64,000 nucleotides of DNA, from positions 3,534,001-3,598,000 of the forward strand of contig NZ_AP019777.1 in NCBI RefSeq assembly GCF_019669905.1, read 5' to 3'. A model generated the notes under the pieces. The model was given only the letters and a program-made list of their open reading frames with translations, made no database searches and had not been told where the DNA came from. The translations under genes were made by a program, and so were the position numbers. Source of the stretch: Methylomonas koyamae. GTDB taxonomy: Bacteria > Pseudomonadota > Gammaproteobacteria > Methylococcales > Methylomonadaceae. Below, in pieces: positions 34,505-42,463 of this stretch; position 1 is the stretch's first letter; every line of letters begins with the position of its first letter.

Positions 34505-35860
34505 TTATTTCCATTTCGAAAATAAATCTTTCAGCTTGTCTTGCTTGGCCGCGGCCGGGATTGGCGCCGGCTCCGGCGTTGGCACAGGCTCCGGCTCGGG
34601 AGCCGCGACCGGAGCGGGTTGCGCTTCCGCGGCCGGTTTGCTTTTGCCGAACAGGCTTTTCAATTTACTAGCTTTTGCCGGCGCAGCCGGCTCTGCCACC
34701 GGTTCGGCAACCGCAACCGGCGCTGGCGGCGCGGCTTCGATAATCGGTTCCGCGGCCGGCGCGGCCGCTTCTTCGACGGCTTCGGCCACCTCCACCGTAG
34801 TTTGGGTACCCAGCTTCTGGTCCAGTTTGGCCATTTGCTGCATCGTGTTGTTCAGTAGCTGTTTGAACTTACCGAAGCCGCCGCTCTTCTCGACGGCCTT
34901 ATCCACCGACGAATGCTTGGCCGTAGCGGCAATATCGTTAGCGGCGACGGTTTCGACCGGGGCTGCGGCAGGGGGAACCGGAGCCCGCGCAGCCGCAGGC
35001 TCGACCGCTGCCGGTTTTACCACTGCCGGCGCGGGAGCGCTGGCCGCTTCGATCACGCTGGGTTTTGGCTCGTCCACCGGTTCGGGTCTGGGTACTGGCG
35101 CGGGAGCAATTGAGACAGCCGCGTTGTCCGCCGGCTTGACCTGCTCCGCGAATTCGGTTTGGTAGCGGTTGACGGTTGCGGCCAGCGCTTTCTCGGCATT
35201 GGCTTGCTGGCGTTCGAATAGAATTTTTTGCTCTTCCAGCGCCAGTTCCAATTTAGCGACCTGCGCGGTTTGTTCTTCCACCTTACGTTGCAGCGGCTCC
35301 AGCAAGGCGTCCTTTTCGGCCAGCTTCGCGCTTTCCGCCCACAGCGACAATTGCAGATCGGTCTTGCCTTTTTGCTCGGCTTGGAAACGTTCGACCGCCT
35401 GCTCGCTAATCGCCGCATACCGGTTCCACAGTTCGCCGTTGTCGGCCGAGTTAGCCGCAGGCAGGCTCGGCTCGGTCAATTCGAACTTGTTGGCCAAAGC
35501 CTTGATGCTGTCGATCAGTTGCCGGTTGCCGGCCACGACTTGTTCTTCCAAACCGGCGGCGCGTTGCGCGGATGCTTCGGCGGCGGTTTGCACTTCGGCC
35601 AATTGCTGGACGCTGGCGGCCAATTCGGCTTGGCTGCTTTGCACTTGCTGCTGCGCCGCTTCCAGGTCGGCCTGCAAGCCGAGACGCATTTTCACCAGAG
35701 CGGCGTTGGCTTTTTTCAAAAAGTAAATACGGATACTGTAAAAAATCGAAGTCAGCAACCATACCGCAATGGCCACGGCTCCGGCATATTCCGGATTGGC
35801 AACGGTTAATTGGTACCAATCCAATAATATGCTTTGAATCATCGGTAAATATGCGTCCAT
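34505..35860 (-). CDS. Membrane-anchored coiled-coil protein with Ala/Pro-rich tail
   Basis: The 451 residues have one N-terminal membrane helix (about 25-48, YAGAVAIAVWLLTSIFYSIRIYF) and a long coiled coil (about 50-240, LQADLEAAQQQVQSSQAELA). An Ala/Pro/Val/Glu-rich low-complexity tail (about 245-430) contains a repeated KLKSLFGKSK / KLKDLFSKWK motif, seen before the last proline stretch and at the very C-terminus. No enzymatic domain. It could tether cell-envelope or chemosensory complexes. It is convergent with the caspase-like gene, stops facing 56 bases apart. Confidence 0.75.
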   Translation of the reverse strand: MDAYLPMIQSILLDWYQLTVANPEYAGAVAIAVWLLTSIFYSIRIYFLKKANAALVKMRLGLQADLEAAQQQVQSSQAELAASVQQLAEVQTAAEASAQRAAGLEEQVVAGNRQLIDSIKALANKFELTEPSLPAANSADNGELWNRYAAISEQAVERFQAEQKGKTDLQLSLWAESAKLAEKDALLEPLQRKVEEQTAQVAKLELALEEQKILFERQQANAEKALAATVNRYQTEFAEQVKPADNAAVSIAPAPVPRPEPVDEPKPSVIEAASAPAPAVVKPAAVEPAAARAPVPPAAAPVETVAANDIAATAKHSSVDKAVEKSGGFGKFKQLLNNTMQQMAKLDQKLGTQTTVEVAEAVEEAAAPAAEPIIEAAPPAPVAVAEPVAEPAAPAKASKLKSLFGKSKPAAEAQPAPVAAPEPEPVPTPEPAPIPAAAKQDKLKDLFSKWK

Positions 35861-36082
35861 AGAAAATCCCGGCTAAATGTAGTTTTTATAATGAAGACCC
35901 GCGCCCGGCACCGAGCGGCCTGGAACCGCTCCGGATCGGAACGGTGCAGTATACCAGCTTGATTGTATTACGGATTATCGGCGTCCGCCGGCCGGCGGTA
36001 TCGGGCAGCCGCAGCGCCGGATTAAGCCGCTGTTAAGCGCTGGGCGGCCAGACTAGCGGCAGGATCGCCAACAGGAACCGAC

Positions 36083-36286
36083 ATGAAACACGTACCCAAC
36101 GCAATTTCCCGCAACCGCACCGTACCTTATCTGGCTACCGACGGCGCGTTACGCTTCTGCGTCAGCGCACCGTTGCTCGAACCGCCGGCGGATTTCAAAG
36201 AGTGGTACCGCCCACGGCAAAGACCGGAGCGGCCACGCCGGCTGGAGTCCGCCGCGGCTGCCGCTAAGCCGGTTTGCGCCGCCTGA
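36083..36286 (+). CDS. Small hypothetical protein (67 aa)
   Basis: AGGAACCGAC precedes ATG 36083. The basic, Pro/Arg-rich 67 residues include EWYRPRQRPERPRRLE. The last 23 bases overlap the 3' end of the opposite-strand transporter gene. No family recognised. The ribosome site is the main support. The 220 bases before it hold no other gene. Confidence 0.45.
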   Translation: MKHVPNAISRNRTVPYLATDGALRFCVSAPLLEPPADFKEWYRPRQRPERPRRLESAAAAAKPVCAA

Positions 36287-37151
36287 CAAGATCGCCAACC
36301 CGAAAACCGGTCGACAGCGCCGTTCCGGCCAAGATCACCGCCATGCCAAGCAGTTGCTGCGGCGTGACCGCTTCGGCTAGATACAGCGCACCCCACAAGG
36401 TCGCGAATACCGGATTTAAAAACGTGACGGTCAATGCCGAAGAAGCGCCGATATCGCGGATCAACCGGTAATAGAGCGGAAAGGCGACGCCGGTGCAGAC
36501 GATACCCAAACCGACCACGGCGATTAACGACTCTGCCGTCGGCACCTGCTTTACCGGCCACAGAAACAACATCGGCAACAAAAGCAGCGACGCCGCCCAC
36601 AGGCTGCCGTGAGCGGTCTCGAACGGTGCTAATCTGGCGTTGGCCTTGGCATAATTCGTCGCAATGCCGTACGAAAATGCGGCGGACAGCGAACCGATTA
36701 CCGGCAGCAAAAATTGGTCCGGACTCGCGGCCAGCACCCCCCAAAACAACAGCACGACGCCGCAGAACGCAGTTACCATGCCGCACAGCCTTTTAAAATC
36801 GAGCCGCTCAAGTCCGAGCGCCAAACCGATCGCATAAGCCCAAATCGGCGCAGTCGCGTTCAACACCGACAGTTGCGAAGTCGACAGCGTTGCCGCCGCA
36901 TAGGCGAACAAACTGAACGGCAACGCGACGTTGAAAAACCCCATCGTCAGCAAATAACGCCAGTTCCGCAACAATCCGCCCGACCGTTTCCTGAACAAGG
37001 CCAGCACGAACAGAAATAACGACGCCGACAACACCCGGCCCTCCGCGACATAGGCCAGCCCCAAAATCGGCGCGGCAATCCGCATCAACAGAAAGGACCC
37101 GCCCCAGATTGCAGACAGAAGCAGCAAGCGCAAAGCATCGGCAAAAGCCAT
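36264..37151 (-). CDS. EamA/DMT-family inner membrane transporter
   Basis: The 295 residues form about ten membrane helices in two EamA repeats (LLLLSAIWGGSFLLMRIAAP with the conserved WGGSF; second repeat ending ALYLAEAVTPQQLLGMAVIL with the conserved E-P/Q-Q-L-LG motif). These carriers export small metabolites such as amino acids or purines; the substrate cannot be assigned. It is transcribed alone and divergent from mlaA. Confidence 0.88.
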   Translation of the reverse strand: MAFADALRLLLLSAIWGGSFLLMRIAAPILGLAYVAEGRVLSASLFLFVLALFRKRSGGLLRNWRYLLTMGFFNVALPFSLFAYAAATLSTSQLSVLNATAPIWAYAIGLALGLERLDFKRLCGMVTAFCGVVLLFWGVLAASPDQFLLPVIGSLSAAFSYGIATNYAKANARLAPFETAHGSLWAASLLLLPMLFLWPVKQVPTAESLIAVVGLGIVCTGVAFPLYYRLIRDIGASSALTVTFLNPVFATLWGALYLAEAVTPQQLLGMAVILAGTALSTGFRVGDLVRRRKPA

Positions 37152-37331
37152 AAGGATGATCGGTTGTTGGAAAAGGCATTATTGTGCCGCACCGCTACGC
37201 AACCGAAAACGTGCCGCAATCGAAATACCGCCGGACACGTCGCCCACGGCGATGAGCGCATGCGGCAAGACAAATACCCCGCGAATACGTTAACCTTGCC
37301 GTTTCAGTCGTTGGCTTCTGGAGCACGCTCT

Positions 37332-38111
37332 ATGCGAAACGGAACAATCCCTACCCTGGCTACTGTCGCCGCCGCCGTGGCCGTTTTGGCCGGCTGCGCC
37401 GGCATTCCGGCATCCGACCCGCGCGACCCGTGGGAAAACTGGAACCGGCCGGTGCAAACCTTCAACGACCGTGTCGACGACTACGTGATGAAACCGGTGG
37501 CGCGCGGCTACCGCTGGATTACGCCGGACTTCGTCGATGCCGGCATCAGCAATTTTTTCAGTAACGTCGCCGACATCCGCGTGTTCATCAACGATGCGCT
37601 GCAGGGTAAATTCCAGCAAGCCGGCATGGACGCCGCCCGCTTTTTGGTCAATACCACCGCAGGCGTGGCCGGTTGGTTCGATCCGGCCAGCAGCATCGAC
37701 TTGCCCAAACACCACGAAGATTTCGACCAAACCCTGGGCTATTGGGGCGTCCCGACCGGACCGTATTTGGTATTGCCGCTGCTGGGGCCGAGTTCGCCGC
37801 GCGGCGTCGTCGGCTTGATCGGCGATACCGCCGCCAACCCGATCAGCTATACCGGACTGTTCACCAACTCGTCGGTACTATCGCAGGCGATCTCCGGCGG
37901 CTTGGGCGGCCTCAACGCCGCCGATTTGCGTGCCGACAATCTGGAAACCGAAAAAATCGCCAGCGAAGCCGCCGTCGACCGCTACGGATTTTTCCGCGGC
38001 GCCTATTTTTCGCAGCGCAACTATTTGGTCAACGACGGCAACGTCACCGACGACGACATCTTGCATCTCGACGAAACCGAGGAAAAACTGTCGCCGGTCA
38101 ATCCGTATTAA
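37332..38111 (+). CDS. mlaA: MlaA (VacJ) outer membrane lipoprotein
   Basis: The 259 residues start at ATG 37332 (GGAG 9-12 bases upstream); a longer frame from 37164 lacks support. The lipoprotein signal ends LAGC. The MlaA core is clear: DPWENWNRPVQTFNDRVDDY, then FFSNVADIRVFINDALQGKF and DFDQTLGYWGVPTGPYLVLP. MlaA removes mislocalised phospholipids from the outer leaflet and hands them to the Mla shuttle. The other mla genes are not in this window. Confidence 0.93.
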   Translation: MRNGTIPTLATVAAAVAVLAGCAGIPASDPRDPWENWNRPVQTFNDRVDDYVMKPVARGYRWITPDFVDAGISNFFSNVADIRVFINDALQGKFQQAGMDAARFLVNTTAGVAGWFDPASSIDLPKHHEDFDQTLGYWGVPTGPYLVLPLLGPSSPRGVVGLIGDTAANPISYTGLFTNSSVLSQAISGGLGGLNAADLRADNLETEKIASEAAVDRYGFFRGAYFSQRNYLVNDGNVTDDDILHLDETEEKLSPVNPY

Positions 38112-38204
38112 CCGGCACATCGGCCGCAGGCTTGATCCGGGCAAACGCGCCATCCGGCAAAGCTTGCCCGGTCGATCATCGAGCGACAACCAGAGCGACC
38201 TGCC

Positions 38205-38489
38205 ATGAAAAAACCGATATTCACCGCGTTATTGAGCCTCATCGGGACCCATGCCGCCGCAATGCCGCCGGACATCCGTTCGTTGCCGCTGGAGCGGATC
38301 GGCATCGAACGCATCGATATCCAGAGCCAGATCAGAACCTGGACCCTGAATAAAGTCTGCATCGACGGCCAGGCCTACCTGCTGTTAATGAAAGGCTTGA
38401 CCGAACCGGTGAGTATTACGGCGGCGTTCGCAAACGGCAAGCCTGAGCAATGTAGGGTCGCAGCCGACGACACTTTACCGGGCAAATGA
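38205..38489 (+). CDS. Small secreted protein of unknown function
   Basis: The 94 residues begin with a signal peptide (MKKPIFTALLSLIGTHAAAM) and leave a mature domain of about 75 residues with two cysteines (KVCIDGQAYLLLM; PEQCRVAAD), probably disulphide-bonded. No family recognised. It follows mlaA by 93 bases on the same strand. Confidence 0.6.
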   Translation: MKKPIFTALLSLIGTHAAAMPPDIRSLPLERIGIERIDIQSQIRTWTLNKVCIDGQAYLLLMKGLTEPVSITAAFANGKPEQCRVAADDTLPGK

Positions 38490-38699
38490 CGACCCGTTCC
38501 CGGCCAACATAGCACGTCCGGCCTGCAACCGGTCGAGCACCGGAGACTCGTCGAACCTCTGCGCCTGTCGATCCGCTTTACACTCCGGTTGCCGAGTGCC
38601 GGCCGGCAAGGCCAACCATTTGTACCGCTACCGTTACTGGAGATTGGCTCGATTTTTGTTTGTTATCTTTACAGTTTGCCCAACCGAATCCATTGAGCC

Positions 38700-39275
38700 A
38701 TGTACCTGAAGCAGCGCTCCGAAACCTATTTCGACCCTTACTGGCGCACCCGCGCTCAGAAAATCGCCCCTGGCGAATACTGCGTCGCCGCGGCCGACTC
38801 GGTCATCGTTACCGTGCTCGGCTCTTGCGTCACCGCCTGCATCCGCGACCGCAACAAGGGCATCGGCGGCATGAACCATTTCATGGTCGCTAACACCAAC
38901 GAAGGCCGGCCGGTCAATGCGCGTTTGGAACACCAAGCCAAGGCGGCGATGGACAAATTCATCGACCACTTGCTCGACTTTGGTGCGGAACCGCACCAGT
39001 TGGAAGCCAAACTATTCGGCGGCGGCAATATTCTGAACGGATTGCAGCGCGACAACGTCGGCGCCCGCAGCGCACAGTTCCTACGCAATTACTTGGCCGA
39101 ACGCGGCATACCGGTTGTCGCCGCCGACATGCTGGACATTTATCCACGCAAGGTCTCCTTCTTTCCCGAATCCGGCAAAGTGCTGGTCAAAAAACTGAAA
39201 GACATCAAAAACGAAACCATCCTGATCCGGGAACAGCAATATTCGCAGCGGCTATTTGCCGGCAGCCTGGCCTAG
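38700..39275 (+). CDS. cheD: CheD chemoreceptor glutamine deamidase (stand-alone)
   Basis: The 191 residues show the CheD fold with catalytic C43 (VLGSCVTACI), H60 (GGMNHFM) and a threonine region, plus the LEAKLFGGGNIL and VAADMLDIYPRKV motifs. CheD deamidates glutamines on methyl-accepting chemoreceptors and can bind CheC. No other che genes are in the window, so it either acts on receptors encoded elsewhere or on the cache-like sensor at 47923. No strong ribosome site at ATG 38700. Confidence 0.92.
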   Translation: MYLKQRSETYFDPYWRTRAQKIAPGEYCVAAADSVIVTVLGSCVTACIRDRNKGIGGMNHFMVANTNEGRPVNARLEHQAKAAMDKFIDHLLDFGAEPHQLEAKLFGGGNILNGLQRDNVGARSAQFLRNYLAERGIPVVAADMLDIYPRKVSFFPESGKVLVKKLKDIKNETILIREQQYSQRLFAGSLA

Positions 39276-39460
39276 CCGGTTTTGGCGATAATCGCAAGCT
39301 CATCCGAACCACCCCGCTAGCCAATTCGCCGCGCGCTCGCCGCAATAGCAAGTAAACCGGCGCATTATCAACGGCATAGTCTTTATTGCAGCCGGAATAA
39401 CCCTGCTATCCGTACGTGATACAATCCGCGACTCACCCACAATCAAATCAAAGGAATTTT

Positions 39461-39853
39461 ATGCCTTTTCTCAAACACCTTGGCTTGCTGTTGTTCTCCG
39501 CTTCATTCGCTGCCGGCGCCGCGGAAATTCCGCTGACCCAAGCCGACCTGCTGGGCACTTGGCAAATCGAAAAAGAGTCGGTCAACGCCGACGGCAGCGG
39601 CGCCCGTGGCCTGAACACGACATGGACCTTCAGAAACGACGGCACCATGGAAGGCATTTCCCAAGAAAACGACTCCCATGCCCGGATCGAGCAACTTAAA
39701 GCGGTATTGAATTACAGCGTCGAAGACGGCAAGTTGAAAAAACAAGCGGCGCCGGGCCGCTCGAAAATGGAAACCTGTGCCGCCACTGCCAGAGACGGCA
39801 ACAAAATGGTCTTGAAGTGCCAGTCGATTTATTTCTTTATGACAAAAAAATAA
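39461..39853 (+). CDS. Small secreted lipocalin-like protein
   Basis: The 130 residues start at ATG 39461 with AAGGA 7 bases upstream. A signal peptide (LGLLLFSASFAAGAAE) is followed by a beta-rich domain with DLLGTWQIEKESVNADGSGA and TWTFRNDGTMEG, the G-x-W opening typical of lipocalin-like domains, ending in CQSIYFFMTKK. Ligand unknown. Confidence 0.7.
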   Translation: MPFLKHLGLLLFSASFAAGAAEIPLTQADLLGTWQIEKESVNADGSGARGLNTTWTFRNDGTMEGISQENDSHARIEQLKAVLNYSVEDGKLKKQAAPGRSKMETCAATARDGNKMVLKCQSIYFFMTKK

Positions 39854-40012
39854 TCTTAGCGATCTGCACGGGCGACATGTCGAACCCACCTTACCCGGCT
39901 TCTTCCCGTGCGGAGCCCTTAAGGCGAAACACCTGGATGCGTTTCGTGAAACCGGCTGTAAATGAGTGCCGCCGCGTCAGCGACACAACCGGGCCAACAG
40001 GCGAAAAAGCCC

Positions 40013-40540
40013 CTACTTCTCCAACTTCCCCTTCAACCCGTTCAAGCCGTCTTTGAAAAACCGGGTCATGGCCTCGACGGCGGCGGCGTCGTTCAGGTTG
40101 TCGGGCGGCGTGTTGCCGGTGTCGCCGCGGTAGAAGCGGCTTTTCAGCGTGACGACGCTGGAGTCGGCGCTGTCGCCGTGGCCGACTTTCAAGTCGACGG
40201 TATGGGAGCTGGTCGGAAAGGCTTTGACGTTTTCGGTTTTCAGCCGATAGCTGTATTCGTGTTCGGCCTCGTTGTAGTAGTCGAGCTCTTCGACGATGCT
40301 TTCGCCGTTCTGGAAGGTCAGTTTGCGGCTGCCGCCGGACTGGTTTTTGCCGTCGCCCTCGGCCGCCTTCAAATCCGGATGCCAATTGCCGATGTCGCCG
40401 AAATTTTTTACCGCCTCCCAGACCTTGGCGACCGGGGCTTGAATCGTCACGCTTTCCTTGGCTTTTTGCGGAGTGGGGCCGTGGGCCTGAGCTTGGCTGC
40501 ACAGCAGGGTGAGTCCGAGGGCGTATATGATCTGGCGCAT
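40013..40540 (-). CDS. MxaD-like periplasmic SRPBCC protein
   Basis: The 175 residues have a signal peptide (MRQIIYALGLTLLCSQAQA) and then AHGPTPQKAKESVTI, a start I recall from MxaD of methylotrophs. A START/SRPBCC core follows (VWEAVKNFGDIGNWHPDLKA; SIVEELDYYNEAEHEYSYRL). MxaD is reported to aid electron transfer between methanol dehydrogenase and its cytochrome. Here it lies far from any mxa genes, so it may be a paralogue. It follows the sigma-54 regulator gene by 132 bases on the same strand but probably has its own promoter. Confidence 0.75.
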   Translation of the reverse strand: MRQIIYALGLTLLCSQAQAHGPTPQKAKESVTIQAPVAKVWEAVKNFGDIGNWHPDLKAAEGDGKNQSGGSRKLTFQNGESIVEELDYYNEAEHEYSYRLKTENVKAFPTSSHTVDLKVGHGDSADSSVVTLKSRFYRGDTGNTPPDNLNDAAAVEAMTRFFKDGLNGLKGKLEK

Positions 40541-40672
40541 GCTAAATACCGGTAATAGTTAAAACCGGCATTATCGGCAACGGCGGCCATTCTGCCTTGG
40601 GAAGAATGCCTGTTATGCGCCGGGCAGTTTTCATTAATTTGGCTGCCGCCGGGCCGCCGCGCGCAAGCCCGC

Positions 40673-42463
40673 TCAGACCGGCTTGCTGATGCCCAAGCGC
40701 TCCATCCGCGAACGTAACGTGGTCGATGGCACGCCAAGGATTTTGGCGGCACCCTGGTTGCCGGCGATACGCCAGGAGGTAGCTTCCAGCGCTTTCAGAA
40801 TATGCTGCCTTTCGGCTTCGTCCAACGTCAGGATCGGCCCTGCGGCTTGCGCCCCCCCGCTCGCGGTGGCGTGCACGCATTCGACGTTGGCGAGTTGCGA
40901 GCCGTTGGTCAGAATCACGGCCCGCTCGATGATGTGCTGCAACTCGCGGATATTGCCGGGCCAGATGTAGCTTTGCATGTCCGACATCAACCGTTCCGGA
41001 ATCGTCGTAATTTTCTTGCCGAACTTGGCCGCGTATTTGTTGATGAAATGCCGCACCAGATGCGGAATATCTTCTTTGCGCTCGCGCAGCGGCGGCAAAT
41101 GGATCGGAAATACGTTCATCCGGTAATACAAGTCGGCGCGGAACCGACCCTCTTGGGAAAACTGGGCCAGATCGCGGTGGGTGGCGGCGATGACGCGCAC
41201 GTCGCATTTCAGGGTTTGAGTGCCGCCGACCCGTTCGTATTCGCCCTCCTGCAGCACGCGCAGCAGTTTGGCCTGCATTTCCAGCGGCAGTTCGCCGATC
41301 TCGTCCAAAAACAAGGTTCCGCCGTTGGCCAATTCGAACCGGCCCAGTTTGCGGTTGATCGCGCCGGTGAAGGCGCCTTTTTCGTGGCCGAACAATTCGC
41401 TCTCGGCCAGATTTTCCGGAATCGTCGCGCAGTTCAATTTCACCAGCGTCTTGTCCTTGCGCCCGCTCAGATTATGGATCGCCCGCGCAATCAACTCCTT
41501 ACCGGTACCGGTTTCGCCGGTGATCAATACCGTCGCATCGGTCGCCGCCACCTGCTTGACCAACGCCATCGCCTGGCGCAGGCCGGCCGAATTGCCGATC
41601 AATTCCTCGCCGTCGCGGCTGGCCAAAACCTCTTCCTGCAGATAAGAATTGATGCCGCGCAGGGTATGGCATTCGGCTTCGGCCTGTTCCCGCGCCTTGC
41701 GTTCGTTGATGTCGCGCAGAATCAGGATGTAAAGCTGTTGGCCGGACGATTCCACCCGCGATATGGTGGCCTCGATCGGGAATTCGCTGTCGTCGCCGCG
41801 GCGGGCGGTCATGCCCTCGGAAATCCAGATCGCCTGCTTGGCCGGCACGCCGGCGCGGAAATTGGTCACGGTCTTGTACAACTCCGGCGACAGGAAGCGG
41901 TCTACAGCGCGGCCGATGGTGTCTGTGGCTTTGCGGAGGAACATTTGCTCGGCGGCGGCATTGAACATGGTAATCCGGCCGTCCTGGTCCAATGCCAGGA
42001 TCGCGTCCATCGCGTTCTCGAAGATGCGCGACAGGCGCTGCTCCTTTTCCTGCAGCTCCGATTTGAGCATTTGCAAGGTCAAATGGGTTTGCACCCGGGC
42101 GATGACTTCCTCGTATTGAAACGGCTTGGTGATGTAATCGACCGCGCCGACGTGGAAACCCTGCACCTTGTTGGCGGTATCGGCCAGCGCCGTCATGAAC
42201 AGCACCGGAATCTCGCGCGTGGCCGGGTGGCTTTTCAACGTGGCGCAGGTGGTGAAGCCGTCCACGCCCGGCATCAGCACGTCCAGCAACACCAAGTCCG
42301 GCTGCCGGCTTTTCGCCAGTTCCAGCGCGGTTTCGCCGGTCTCTGCGCGCAGCACGTCGAAACCGGCGTCGTTCAATAAAAACGCCAGCTCTTCCAGATT
42401 GACCGGATTGTCGTCCACCATCAGGATGGTGGGTTTGGCGTCGGAGCGGGCGGACATTGTCAT
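40673..42463 (-). CDS. Sigma-54-dependent response regulator (REC-PAS-AAA-Fis)
   Basis: The 596 residues comprise a receiver domain (phospho-acceptor D61 in LVLLDVLMPG), a short coiled coil, a PAS sensor (about 140-255), an AAA+ enhancer-binding domain with Walker A GETGTGKE (316-323) and the sigma-54-contacting GAFTGA loop (363-368), and a C-terminal Fis-type helix-turn-helix (about 550-592, EATSWRIAGNQGAAKILGVP). It is fully competent to open sigma-54 promoters. It overlaps the kinase stop as ATGA and is certainly its partner. A sigma-54 promoter lies at 47004. Confidence 0.95.
   Translation of the reverse strand: MTMSARSDAKPTILMVDDNPVNLEELAFLLNDAGFDVLRAETGETALELAKSRQPDLVLLDVLMPGVDGFTTCATLKSHPATREIPVLFMTALADTANKVQGFHVGAVDYITKPFQYEEVIARVQTHLTLQMLKSELQEKEQRLSRIFENAMDAILALDQDGRITMFNAAAEQMFLRKATDTIGRAVDRFLSPELYKTVTNFRAGVPAKQAIWISEGMTARRGDDSEFPIEATISRVESSGQQLYILILRDINERKAREQAEAECHTLRGINSYLQEEVLASRDGEELIGNSAGLRQAMALVKQVAATDATVLITGETGTGKELIARAIHNLSGRKDKTLVKLNCATIPENLAESELFGHEKGAFTGAINRKLGRFELANGGTLFLDEIGELPLEMQAKLLRVLQEGEYERVGGTQTLKCDVRVIAATHRDLAQFSQEGRFRADLYYRMNVFPIHLPPLRERKEDIPHLVRHFINKYAAKFGKKITTIPERLMSDMQSYIWPGNIRELQHIIERAVILTNGSQLANVECVHATASGGAQAAGPILTLDEAERQHILKALEATSWRIAGNQGAAKILGVPSTTLRSRMERLGISKPV

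Noticed and set aside
40802..42379. 525-codon frame antisense to the sigma-54 regulator
   Set aside because: Shadow of a clear regulator gene; the translation is rich in Arg/Gln/His without domains.
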